Position numbers and translations under genes: made by a program. From Clostridia bacterium (GTDB lineage: Bacteria > Bacillota > Clostridia > Oscillospirales > CAG-272), in contig JAFUOH010000010.1 in NCBI GenBank assembly GCA_017482055.1, positions 62,001 through 126,000 on the forward strand: 64,000 nt of DNA. Direction: 5' to 3'. Positions within the stretch are counted from its first letter, which is position 1; each line of letters begins with the position of its first letter. Below the pieces are notes generated by a model. That model was not told the DNA's origin and did not search any database. It worked only from the letters and a program-made list of their open reading frames with translations. Shown in pieces: positions 57,322-64,000 of this stretch.

Positions 57322-59214
57322 ATGTCCGAGGACATCAAAAACACCGAAAAAGGCGGAATTTCCGTCGAGATCGAACACATATTTCCGATAATCAAGAAGT
57401 GGCTATACTCCGAGAAGGAGATCTTCCTTCGCGAGATTGTTTCAAACGCCTGCGACGCTGTTACAAAGCTGAAGAGGCTTACCTCTCTGGGCGAAGCACA
57501 GATCGAGGACGATAAATACAAGATCACCGTCACCATTGACAAAGCGGCTCGCACACTCACCGTTTCCGATAACGGTATCGGCATGACCGAGGATGAGGTA
57601 CGCCGCTATATATGCCAGATCGCGCTTTCGGGTGCACTGGAATTCATCGAAAAGTACGAGGGCACCGATAACAAGGACGCCGCCGCAGACGGTATCATAG
57701 GTCACTTCGGTCTCGGTTTCTACTCCGCATTCATGGTCAGCGATACCGTTGACGTTATCACCCGCTCATACACCTCAGAGAATGCCGTCAAGTGGGTATG
57801 CTCCGAGGCGGGCGAGTATGAGATCACCACCGATTATTTCCGTGCCGAGCGCGGTACGGATGTCGTCATGCACATCATGGCGGACGAGTCGGAATTTTTA
57901 GAAGAATACCGTATCCGCGAAATGCTTGACAAATACTGCTCCTTCATGCCCGTTGAAATTTATCTTGACGTGGTAAAGCCAGAGGAGGATAAGGCTGACG
58001 AAAAGTCCGAGGACAAGGCTCCCGAGGAGCCGAAGCCCGTCAATGATGTAAGTCCGCTGTGGCAGAAGAATCCCTCCGACTGTACAGACGAAGAGTACGA
58101 CGAATTCTACCACAAGGTATTCCGCGATTACCGCGAGCCGCTGTTCCATATTCATCTGAACGCGGACTACCCCCTAAACTTCCGCGGTATACTCTACTTC
58201 CCCCGCCTCGCTCACGAATACGACAATCTCGAGGGTCAGGTCAAGCTGTACTACAATCAGGTATTCGTTGCGGACAACATAAAGGAGGTCATCCCCGAAT
58301 TTCTTCTCATGTTAAAGGGCGTACTGGACTGTCCCGAGCTTCCTCTCAACGTTTCGAGAAGCTATCTTCAGAACAGCGGTTATGTGGCGAAAATTTCGGC
58401 GCACATCGTCAAGAAGGTGGCTGACAAGCTCTGCTCCATGTACAATTTAGAGCGTGAGAACTACGAAAAGCTGTGGGAGGACCTTAAGACCTTCGTAGAA
58501 TACGGTTGTCTGCGTGACCGTAAGTTCTACGACAGAGTTAAGTCCGCTGTCATCTACGCTACAACCGACGGAAAGTACGTCACCCTTGACGAATATCTCG
58601 AAAAAGCCAAGGAAAAGCACGAAAAGACTGTTTATTATGCCGCAGATGTGACCGCGCAGGCGCAGTATATCTCCATGTTCGCCGCCGAGGGTATTGAGGT
58701 CGTAGTGCTCGACAAGATGATCGACACTCAGTTTATTAATATCGTCGAGCAGGAAAACGAGGGCGTAAAGTTCGTTCGTATCGACGCAGATGTGGCAGGT
58801 GCGCTCAAAGCGGAGGGCAATGCCGAAGCAAATGAAAAGCTCACCGAGATATTTAAGGAAGTCAGCGGCAACAGCGAATTAAAGGTCAGCTTCGAGCTTT
58901 TAAAGAACGAAAAGATCCCCGCCATATTAAACATTTCCGAGGAGACCCGCCGCATGGAGGACATGATGAAGATGTACCGCCGCGCGGGCAGCGATATGGG
59001 CGATATGAAGTTCCCCACAGACACGAGCCTCGTTGTCAACGCAAACAGCACGCTTATCAAGCGCCTTGCAAATGAAGCGGAAAATGATACGGAAAAGACA
59101 AAGAAGCTTGCAAAGCAGATCTATACTCTCGCATTGCTTGCCCAGCGTCAGCTGAATGCAGATGAGTTGCAGACCTTCCTCTCCGACAGCTTCGACATGC
59201 TGGAAAACATCTGA
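57322..59214 (+). CDS. htpG: Molecular chaperone HtpG (Hsp90)
   Basis: 630 residues. GHKL ATPase motifs are EIFLREIVSNACDA (Asn for Mg), DNGIGMTEDEV and GHFGLGFYSAFMV. The middle and C-terminal domains follow. A charged linker with EEDKADEKSEDKAPEEPK lies at about 215-235. HtpG folds client proteins in the cytosol. It has GAGGT upstream and is followed after 32 bp by a transporter gene; whether downstream genes share its transcript is unknown. Confidence 0.95.
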   Translation: MSEDIKNTEKGGISVEIEHIFPIIKKWLYSEKEIFLREIVSNACDAVTKLKRLTSLGEAQIEDDKYKITVTIDKAARTLTVSDNGIGMTEDEVRRYICQIALSGALEFIEKYEGTDNKDAAADGIIGHFGLGFYSAFMVSDTVDVITRSYTSENAVKWVCSEAGEYEITTDYFRAERGTDVVMHIMADESEFLEEYRIREMLDKYCSFMPVEIYLDVVKPEEDKADEKSEDKAPEEPKPVNDVSPLWQKNPSDCTDEEYDEFYHKVFRDYREPLFHIHLNADYPLNFRGILYFPRLAHEYDNLEGQVKLYYNQVFVADNIKEVIPEFLLMLKGVLDCPELPLNVSRSYLQNSGYVAKISAHIVKKVADKLCSMYNLERENYEKLWEDLKTFVEYGCLRDRKFYDRVKSAVIYATTDGKYVTLDEYLEKAKEKHEKTVYYAADVTAQAQYISMFAAEGIEVVVLDKMIDTQFINIVEQENEGVKFVRIDADVAGALKAEGNAEANEKLTEIFKEVSGNSELKVSFELLKNEKIPAILNISEETRRMEDMMKMYRRAGSDMGDMKFPTDTSLVVNANSTLIKRLANEAENDTEKTKKLAKQIYTLALLAQRQLNADELQTFLSDSFDMLENI

Positions 59215-59246
59215 GCTTAACTTACCGGCAAAGGAGACAACTCACA

Positions 59247-60149
59247 ATGCTCACTCTTCCTATTCCACTTCTGCTTGTAATTACCATTCTCACCTCTGCG
59301 CTGATCTCTGTAACGCGCGGCGCATATTCCAAGAATCTCCCTGCCGACGACCGAAATCTGTGGTTCTTCAATTTGGTACAGAGCGTCTGCTGCGCACTTA
59401 TGATACTGCTCGTTATGGGCGGAATTGGGAAGATCAGCGGATACACTGTGATGCTCGGTGCCATCCTCGGTGCCGTCTCCGCCTTCCAACTTCTATTTAA
59501 TTTAAAGGCATATTCCGTCGGACCGTTCTCCTACACAATGGTCATTGTCTCACTGTCTACGATCATACCTACGGTCAGCGGATTATTCTTCGGTGAGACC
59601 ATAAGCCCCGTACAGTGGATCGGTATAGTGCTCATGGCAGTTTGTATCATACTCTCCCCGGATTCCGAAAAGGGTGCGCATGCAAAAAAATCAGGTGTCC
59701 TTTGGCTTTTATTCTGCATCCCCGCCACACTGCTTTCCGGTACCGTCGGCGTACTTCAGAAGATACATCAGACCTCGGCACATGCAAGCGAAAAAGCGGC
59801 ATTTCTTGTATCGGCTTTTGCAGTTTCGACCGTGATCTCACTTATATTCCTGCTCTGCTCCCCCAAAAGTGCGGGACACGAGTACGGCACAAAAAAAGAC
59901 AAAATAATCAGAGTATTGCTCCCTGTGATCACAGGTGTGGGCTTTGCGTTCCCCCACACCATCAACCTGTACCTCGCGGGCGTACTTACCACCGCTGTAA
60001 TGTTCCCGCTGGTCAATATCATCCCCATGGTGCTCTCCACCATTACGGCGATGTTAATGTTCCGAGAAAGACTTTCGCTACGCCGTTGGATCGGAGTTAT
60101 AATAGGAGTTATCTCAACGATCCTTGTCAGCGGAATGATCACAATATGA
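59247..60149 (+). CDS. DMT-superfamily (EamA-like) transporter
   Basis: 300 residues with about ten membrane helices in two repeats: LLFNLKAYSVGPFSYTMVIVSLSTIIPT and the paired second-half helix with SVGPF-like glycine-rich turns. EamA proteins export or import small metabolites. Substrate unknown; an aromatic or amino-acid precursor is conceivable from the adjacent aroC, but this is only context. AAAGGAGA precedes the ATG. Confidence 0.85.
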   Translation: MLTLPIPLLLVITILTSALISVTRGAYSKNLPADDRNLWFFNLVQSVCCALMILLVMGGIGKISGYTVMLGAILGAVSAFQLLFNLKAYSVGPFSYTMVIVSLSTIIPTVSGLFFGETISPVQWIGIVLMAVCIILSPDSEKGAHAKKSGVLWLLFCIPATLLSGTVGVLQKIHQTSAHASEKAAFLVSAFAVSTVISLIFLLCSPKSAGHEYGTKKDKIIRVLLPVITGVGFAFPHTINLYLAGVLTTAVMFPLVNIIPMVLSTITAMLMFRERLSLRRWIGVIIGVISTILVSGMITI

Positions 60150-60174
60150 TACCGAAAGAAAAAGGTGAAGCAAA

Positions 60175-61263
60175 ATGGCATCTGTATACGGCACCAAATT
60201 AAAGCTGTCGGTCTTTGGCGAATCCCATGGCGACGCCATCGGCGTGGTTATAGACGGATTTCCCGCAGGCTTGAAGCTCGATCTCGACTATATCGGCGCT
60301 TTTATGAAGCGCCGCGCACCCGGCGGCAGCTTTTCGACCAAGCGCACCGAGCCCGACATCCCGCGTATCGTCAGCGGCGTGTCGAACGGCTTTACAAACG
60401 GTTATCCAATCTGCGCCGTCATCGAAAACACAAATCAGCATTCGTCCTCCTATCAGGATAAAATGACGATACCGCGTCCGAGCCATGCAGATTATGCCGC
60501 CGCCTTAAAATACGGCGACCATGTTGAACTGCACGGCGGCGGACACTTTTCGGGCAGACTTACCGCCCCGCTAACGTTTGCGGGCGCGCTCTGCTCCCTT
60601 TATCTGGCACGGCACGGTGTAGAGATCGCCGCGCATATTAAACAGATACTCAATGTTTCCGACCGCTCCTTCGCTGACAATGTCACCGCAGACGAGCTTC
60701 GGGAGCTTAAAGGGCACTCCTTCCCCACCCTCGACCCGATGGCGGCGGAAGCCTTTGCCACCATCATCAACTCTGCTCGTGACAAAGGCGATTCCGTGGG
60801 CGCGAAGCTCGAATGTGCCGCTGTGGGACTGCCTGCGGCGCTGGGTGAGCATATGTTCGAGAGCGTTGAGGCGGAAATCTCACAGCTTATGTTTGCGATT
60901 CCCGCCGTTAAGGGCATCGAATTCGGCGCGGGCTTCGATTTCTGCCGTATGTATGGCTCCGACGCCAATGATGCGTATGAATACAAAGATAAAAAGGTAG
61001 TTACAAAGCAGAACAACTGCGGCGGTATCGTCGGCGGCATGACCACGGGTATGCCCGTGACCTTCTCCGTGGCGATAAAGCCCACTCCGTCCATTTTTCT
61101 CGAACAGGATTCGGTGGATATGCAGAACAAGTGTGACGCCAAGCTGCAGATAAAGGGCAGACATGACCCTTGCATTGCGGTACGCGCCGTCCCCGTTATT
61201 GAAGCCTGCACCGCTATTGCACTGACGCAGCTCATGCTTAAAGCAGATGGGAGGAAGCTCTGA
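60175..61263 (+). CDS. aroC: Chorismate synthase
   Basis: 362 residues. It converts EPSP to chorismate with reduced FMN. Signatures: GESHGDAIGVVIDGFPAG at about 15-32, RRAPGGSFSTKRTEPD, HADYAAALKYG, GRLTAPLTFAGALC and GIVGGMTTGMPV; the C-terminal RHDPCIAVRAVPVIEA. AAGGTGA precedes the ATG. Stop overlaps the next gene's ATG by one base, tying it to a divergent P-protein-like gene. Confidence 0.96.
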   Translation: MASVYGTKLKLSVFGESHGDAIGVVIDGFPAGLKLDLDYIGAFMKRRAPGGSFSTKRTEPDIPRIVSGVSNGFTNGYPICAVIENTNQHSSSYQDKMTIPRPSHADYAAALKYGDHVELHGGGHFSGRLTAPLTFAGALCSLYLARHGVEIAAHIKQILNVSDRSFADNVTADELRELKGHSFPTLDPMAAEAFATIINSARDKGDSVGAKLECAAVGLPAALGEHMFESVEAEISQLMFAIPAVKGIEFGAGFDFCRMYGSDANDAYEYKDKKVVTKQNNCGGIVGGMTTGMPVTFSVAIKPTPSIFLEQDSVDMQNKCDAKLQIKGRHDPCIAVRAVPVIEACTAIALTQLMLKADGRKL

Positions 61264-62204
61264 TGGTACGGGAAAGTACAGCGGGAACCGTGATCGGCGA
61301 AAATCTCGCGCTGCTTGCGGAGGAAAGCACCTCAGCAGACGAGCGAAAGCTCGCCTGGCTTCGGGATCTTGCGATGCTGATGCTCCGACGTGACTCGTCC
61401 ATATTCGGAGAGACCCGCTCGGATGATTTTTCCGCGCTGTTTGAGAGCACGCCGATGCCTGAGGACATCCCCGAGGATTTTTTGCATCATGCCCGATTCC
61501 GCAACCGAGCGGCACTGTTTTCCGATAAGCTGACAGTTTGCAGATTTCTCGCCGAGGAGCTTGAGCGGCGCGGCGTAAAGCTCCTTGAAAGACTGCTCGG
61601 CGACGATTCTTATAAAAGCTCTCCAAAAATAGCATACTTTAAAAACGCGTATGCGGATGCGGCGTTCCGCATTTTCTCCGATGTCCTTGATACTCCCTCC
61701 GTCGTTTATGCACCTGATTTCACCGCAGTCTGCGAGGAGGTTTATTACGGCAGAGCCGACATGTGTATGCTGCCCCTTGACAGCTCGCGTGATGCCAAGC
61801 TTATAAGCTTTTACAGACTTATCGACAAATATGAATTGAATCCCGTGTTTTCCTGCGACGTGACAACGCCCGACGGCAGTGTCACGACCCGCTATGCGCT
61901 TCTCAAACGCGCCATCGCACTGCCTGATAAGACAAAGCGAAGCGGCTGTTTCTTTGAATTCAGTCTCGTCCCCGATGACGGTGCCACACTCGGCGATGTG
62001 CTGAGCGCCGCCGCCGAATGCGGGCTGACGCTTTATAAGGTAGACTCCATTCCGCTGACCTACAACAGCAGTGAATTTTCCTGCGAGGTAATATTAAAGG
62101 TCGGCGACGCACCCGGACTCGATGCGTTCGTGTTATTTCTCACTCTTGCAATGCCTCAGTATGAACCGCTTGGAATATATCCACATATACGACAAGGAGA
62201 ATGA
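61263..62204 (+). CDS. Divergent prephenate-dehydratase/ACT-like protein
   Basis: 313 residues; no close match in memory. Residues about 121-218 resemble prephenate dehydratase: IAYFKNAYADAAF, DFTAVCEEVYYGRADMCMLPLDSS (compare F..V..GEAD..V.PIENS) and SVTTRYALLKR, in which TRY takes the place of the catalytic TRF. Residues about 228-308 look like an ACT domain (FEFSLVPDDGATLGDVLSA). The first 100 residues are helical, like a chorismate-mutase region, but not confidently so. Direct overlap with aroC supports a role in phenylalanine synthesis or its regulation. Catalytic activity is uncertain. Confidence 0.45.
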   Translation: MVRESTAGTVIGENLALLAEESTSADERKLAWLRDLAMLMLRRDSSIFGETRSDDFSALFESTPMPEDIPEDFLHHARFRNRAALFSDKLTVCRFLAEELERRGVKLLERLLGDDSYKSSPKIAYFKNAYADAAFRIFSDVLDTPSVVYAPDFTAVCEEVYYGRADMCMLPLDSSRDAKLISFYRLIDKYELNPVFSCDVTTPDGSVTTRYALLKRAIALPDKTKRSGCFFEFSLVPDDGATLGDVLSAAAECGLTLYKVDSIPLTYNSSEFSCEVILKVGDAPGLDAFVLFLTLAMPQYEPLGIYPHIRQGE

Positions 62205-62902
62205 TGATCATGCGCAACTATCGTGAATTTATCCGTATGCTTTCCCGCGAGGCGGGCAAACCCACACTTTTTGAGCCTTACCCGTCAAAGAATCTCATAT
62301 CACAGATAATCTGGCGCGCAGGCAGCGGTCTGTGGGACTCCACGCAAAACATGGTATCCACACTTATCTCGTTTTATGATAACATCGGTGCCGACACAGC
62401 CGTTATTCCTGCAAGCAAAGATAATATAAACGATGTGCTTTCCTTAGGAAGTGAGCTTACCGACGGCATTAAGTTTACCATACTTTCCGATGACATAGAG
62501 GCGCTGAAGGCGGCTGATTCACATGACTCCGTATGTGCCCTCGCCACAAAAAATCCGCTGGTCTACGGCAAGGATCATACAAAGCCTGTGATCTTTATTG
62601 CGGGACGTGACGTAATACTCGGAATCGAAAGCTCCATTGAGCGCGGTCTTGCAGGTGTTTACATAACCGAAAATATGGAGCTTCTTTGGAAGCGCTACGG
62701 TGATAAGATCGCACTGCTCGGCGGACTTGCCGACAGTATCGTAACGGCGGCACCCGCGAGGATCTACGAGCGTGTCCGCGCACTTCACGAAATGACAGGC
62801 GGCAAGGCGTATGCCATCGGTACGGGACTTACAGGCGCCGATGCCGATTATCTTGGATTTATTTCCATGCTTTATATGTATAATACTCTTTCGGAAAATT
62901 AA
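62201..62902 (+). CDS. URO-D-like protein of unknown function
   Basis: 233 residues. It recalls the uroporphyrinogen decarboxylase/methyltransferase fold in ISFYDNIGADTAVIPAS, then IALLGGLADSIVTAAPARIYERVRALHEMTGGKAYAIGTG, but is shorter than URO-D (about 350). I cannot identify catalytic residues. Three in-frame ATGs (62201, 62204, 62210) follow AAGGAG (62194-62199); 62210 has the best spacing. It overlaps the previous gene's stop. Confidence 0.5.
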   Translation: MMIMRNYREFIRMLSREAGKPTLFEPYPSKNLISQIIWRAGSGLWDSTQNMVSTLISFYDNIGADTAVIPASKDNINDVLSLGSELTDGIKFTILSDDIEALKAADSHDSVCALATKNPLVYGKDHTKPVIFIAGRDVILGIESSIERGLAGVYITENMELLWKRYGDKIALLGGLADSIVTAAPARIYERVRALHEMTGGKAYAIGTGLTGADADYLGFISMLYMYNTLSEN

Positions 62903-62929
62903 AAATAATTCAAAAGGATACTGCATAAA

Positions 62930-63184
62930 ATGAAAAAGACACTTTCCTACACCACAAGCGGCACCTGCTCGCGTCAGATAGATATAGTAACAGAGGACGA
63001 CATCGTCGAATCCGTAAAATTCGTCGGCGGCTGCTCGGGCAACACCCAGGGTGTTGCGGCACTCGTTGTCGGAATGCACATCGACGAAGCCATTAAACGA
63101 ATGAAGGGCATTAAATGCGGCTTCAAGCCCACCTCATGTCCCGACCAGTTAGCGTGCGCGCTTGAGGAGATCAAGGGACAGTAA
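62930..63184 (+). CDS. TIGR03905-type TSCPD protein
   Basis: 84 residues: SYTTSGTCSRQIDI, GGCSGNTQGVAALVVGM and the eponymous TSCPDQLACAL near the end. These small proteins share a domain with ribonucleotide reductase C-termini; function unknown, three or four conserved cysteines suggest metal binding. AAAGGA precedes the ATG. Last gene before a hairpin-rich gap. Confidence 0.88.
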   Translation: MKKTLSYTTSGTCSRQIDIVTEDDIVESVKFVGGCSGNTQGVAALVVGMHIDEAIKRMKGIKCGFKPTSCPDQLACALEEIKGQ

Positions 63185-63205
63185 GATAACGCACCTGCAC
63201 GAAAT

Positions 63206-63277
63206 GTGAAATTCGCACTTTGTGCGAGTGAAATTTGCCGCATTGCGGCAAGTGAAGCTCGTCCGCCGAGCGGACGA
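63206..63277. repeat. Three tandem GTGAARYT-plus-hairpin units
   Basis: Units at 63206-63227, 63228-63251 and 63252-63277 each begin GTGAAATT or GTGAAGCT and contain a different short stem-loop: CGCACTTTGTGCG, TGCCGCATTGCGGCA and CGTCCGCCGAGCGGACG. The tail GTTTCGGGTTGATTTTGCAC follows. No gene. Confidence 0.6.
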
Positions 63278-63317
63278 GTTTCGGGTTGATTTTGCACCAA
63301 CAGAAACGGAGAATACT

Positions 63318-64000
63318 ATGACTTACCAAGAAAATTACAAGCGCTGGCTGGACAGCGCAAAGGTCGATGAAACCACAAAGGCTGAGCTTCGTGCCATTGC
63401 GGGAGATGATGAGGAGATAAAGCTCCGCTTTATCAAATCTCTCGAATTTGGTACTGCGGGACTGCGCGGCACCATGATGGCGGGCACCAATGCCATGAAT
63501 GTCTACACCGTGGCGCAGGCGACACAGGGTCTTGCCGACCTCATAAATGAGCTCGGCAAAGCCGAGCGCGGTGTTGCCATTGCTTACGATTCCCGCAACA
63601 ATTCCGAGCTCTACGCTAAGACCGCGGCAAGCGTTCTGGCAGCAAACGGCATCACAGCTCACATTTTTGACAGTCTGCGCCCCACGCCTGTGCTGTCCTT
63701 CGCAGTGCGTGAGCTTCACACGATCGCAGGCATCAACATCACCGCCTCCCACAATCCCAAGCAGTACAACGGCTATAAGGCATACTGGGAGGATGGCGCA
63801 CAGCTTCCGCCCGATCATGCGGCGACTGTATCGAAGTCCATCGCCGAGGCTGATATCTTCGACGATGTAAAAACCACCGACTTCGATAAGGCAGTCGCTG
63901 ACGGCATCATCAGATTTATCCCCAAATCGCTTGACGAGGCGTATATGGAAAAAGTCATCGCCGAGGCGGTAAATCCCGATGTTATCAGAAAGGTTGCTGA
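63318..64000 (+). CDS. Phospho-sugar mutase (phosphoglucomutase/phosphomannomutase family), truncated at window edge
   Basis: The frame runs from ATG 63318 to the window end with no stop, about 227 residues of a 550-600-residue family. Alpha-D-phosphohexomutase N-terminal features: FGTAGLRGTMMAG at about 44-56 and the metal/phosphoserine site GINITASHNPKQYNGYK near 140 (phosphorylated Ser in TASHNP). It interconverts glucose-1- and glucose-6-phosphate, linking glycolysis to GlgC/GlgP. GGAGAA precedes the ATG. Confidence 0.92.
   Translation, partial: MTYQENYKRWLDSAKVDETTKAELRAIAGDDEEIKLRFIKSLEFGTAGLRGTMMAGTNAMNVYTVAQATQGLADLINELGKAERGVAIAYDSRNNSELYAKTAASVLAANGITAHIFDSLRPTPVLSFAVRELHTIAGINITASHNPKQYNGYKAYWEDGAQLPPDHAATVSKSIAEADIFDDVKTTDFDKAVADGIIRFIPKSLDEAYMEKVIAEAVNPDVIRKVA

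Noticed and set aside
1-64000. tRNA, rRNA, CRISPR array, prophage or transposase genes
   Set aside because: I looked for T-loop sequences, regular spacer arrays and transposase/integrase motifs and found none I could support.

Overview
This 64 kb window looks like chromosomal core DNA of an anaerobic, spore-forming Firmicute of the Clostridia, probably an Oscillospiraceae/Ruminococcaceae-type gut bacterium. This is inferred from gene content, not from a marker gene. The evidence is a type III glutamine synthetase, SpoIIID, a dgt-dnaG-rpoD cluster, a holB-ricT pair, DUF512-der-plsY, a GlgC/GlgD glycogen operon, a clostridial 2[4Fe-4S] ferredoxin, strong Shine-Dalgarno sites and many near-consensus sigma-A promoters with 17-bp spacers. 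I found no rRNA, tRNA, CRISPR array, transposase, integrase or phage gene.

Layout. 1-3.9 kb: an edge-truncated metallo-beta-lactamase-fold hydrolase, then murD and a methionine-gamma-lyase-like PLP enzyme, flanked by two copies of a short inverted-repeat element. 3.9-8.3 kb (minus): MIF-like tautomerase, HD hydrolase, glutamine synthetase III and a HAD-DUF436 fusion, closely spaced enough to be one operon. 8.4-11.6 kb: trmK-nif3-Nudix (minus), a DUF1858 protein, then HIT and a streptothricin-acetyltransferase-like GNAT (plus). 11.7-14.6 kb: an Fe-alcohol dehydrogenase and an orphan solute-binding lipoprotein. 14.8-18.9 kb (minus): dgt-dnaG-rpoD. 19.4-22.4 kb (plus): holB, ricT and ferredoxin. 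22.7-26.6 kb (plus): an MBL hydrolase, a split ThrE-type exporter and a sigma factor with a large C-terminal extension. 26.6-28.8 kb (minus): a glycosidase-like beta-propeller protein and a flavodoxin-family reductase.

29.2-35.1 kb (plus): ROK glucokinase, PAP2 phosphatase, prolyl-tRNA deacylase-like protein, DUF512, der and plsY. 35.2-36.4 kb: a divergent RHH regulator/DUF6809 pair, and a small flavodoxin-like protein preceded by a short upstream ORF. 36.4-46.6 kb (minus): a complete glycogen operon, glgB-glgC-glgD-glgA-glgP-amylase. 46.8-49.0 kb (minus): recQ and spoIIID. 49.4-52.3 kb (plus): a secreted NAGPA-SLH surface protein. 52.3-57.1 kb: mscL, an AraC regulator divergent from a sugar isomerase/oxidoreductase pair, and a membrane acyltransferase. 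57.3-64 kb (plus): htpG, a DMT transporter, aroC, a divergent prephenate-dehydratase-like protein, a URO-D-like protein, a TSCPD protein and a phospho-sugar mutase that runs off the edge.

Carbon storage is the best-represented theme: glucokinase, phosphoglucomutase-type mutase and the glg operon together would turn glucose into glycogen and back. The most unusual items are the inverted-repeat element family with a nested palindrome, the spoIIID SD/promoter hairpin, a 23-codon upstream ORF that ends on the start codon of the next gene, the sigma factor fused to a putative sensor, the aroC-linked P-protein-like gene, the HAD-DUF436 fusion, and phased AraC-type half-sites next to a sugar operon. 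I do not see one clearly new multi-gene defence or mobile system.
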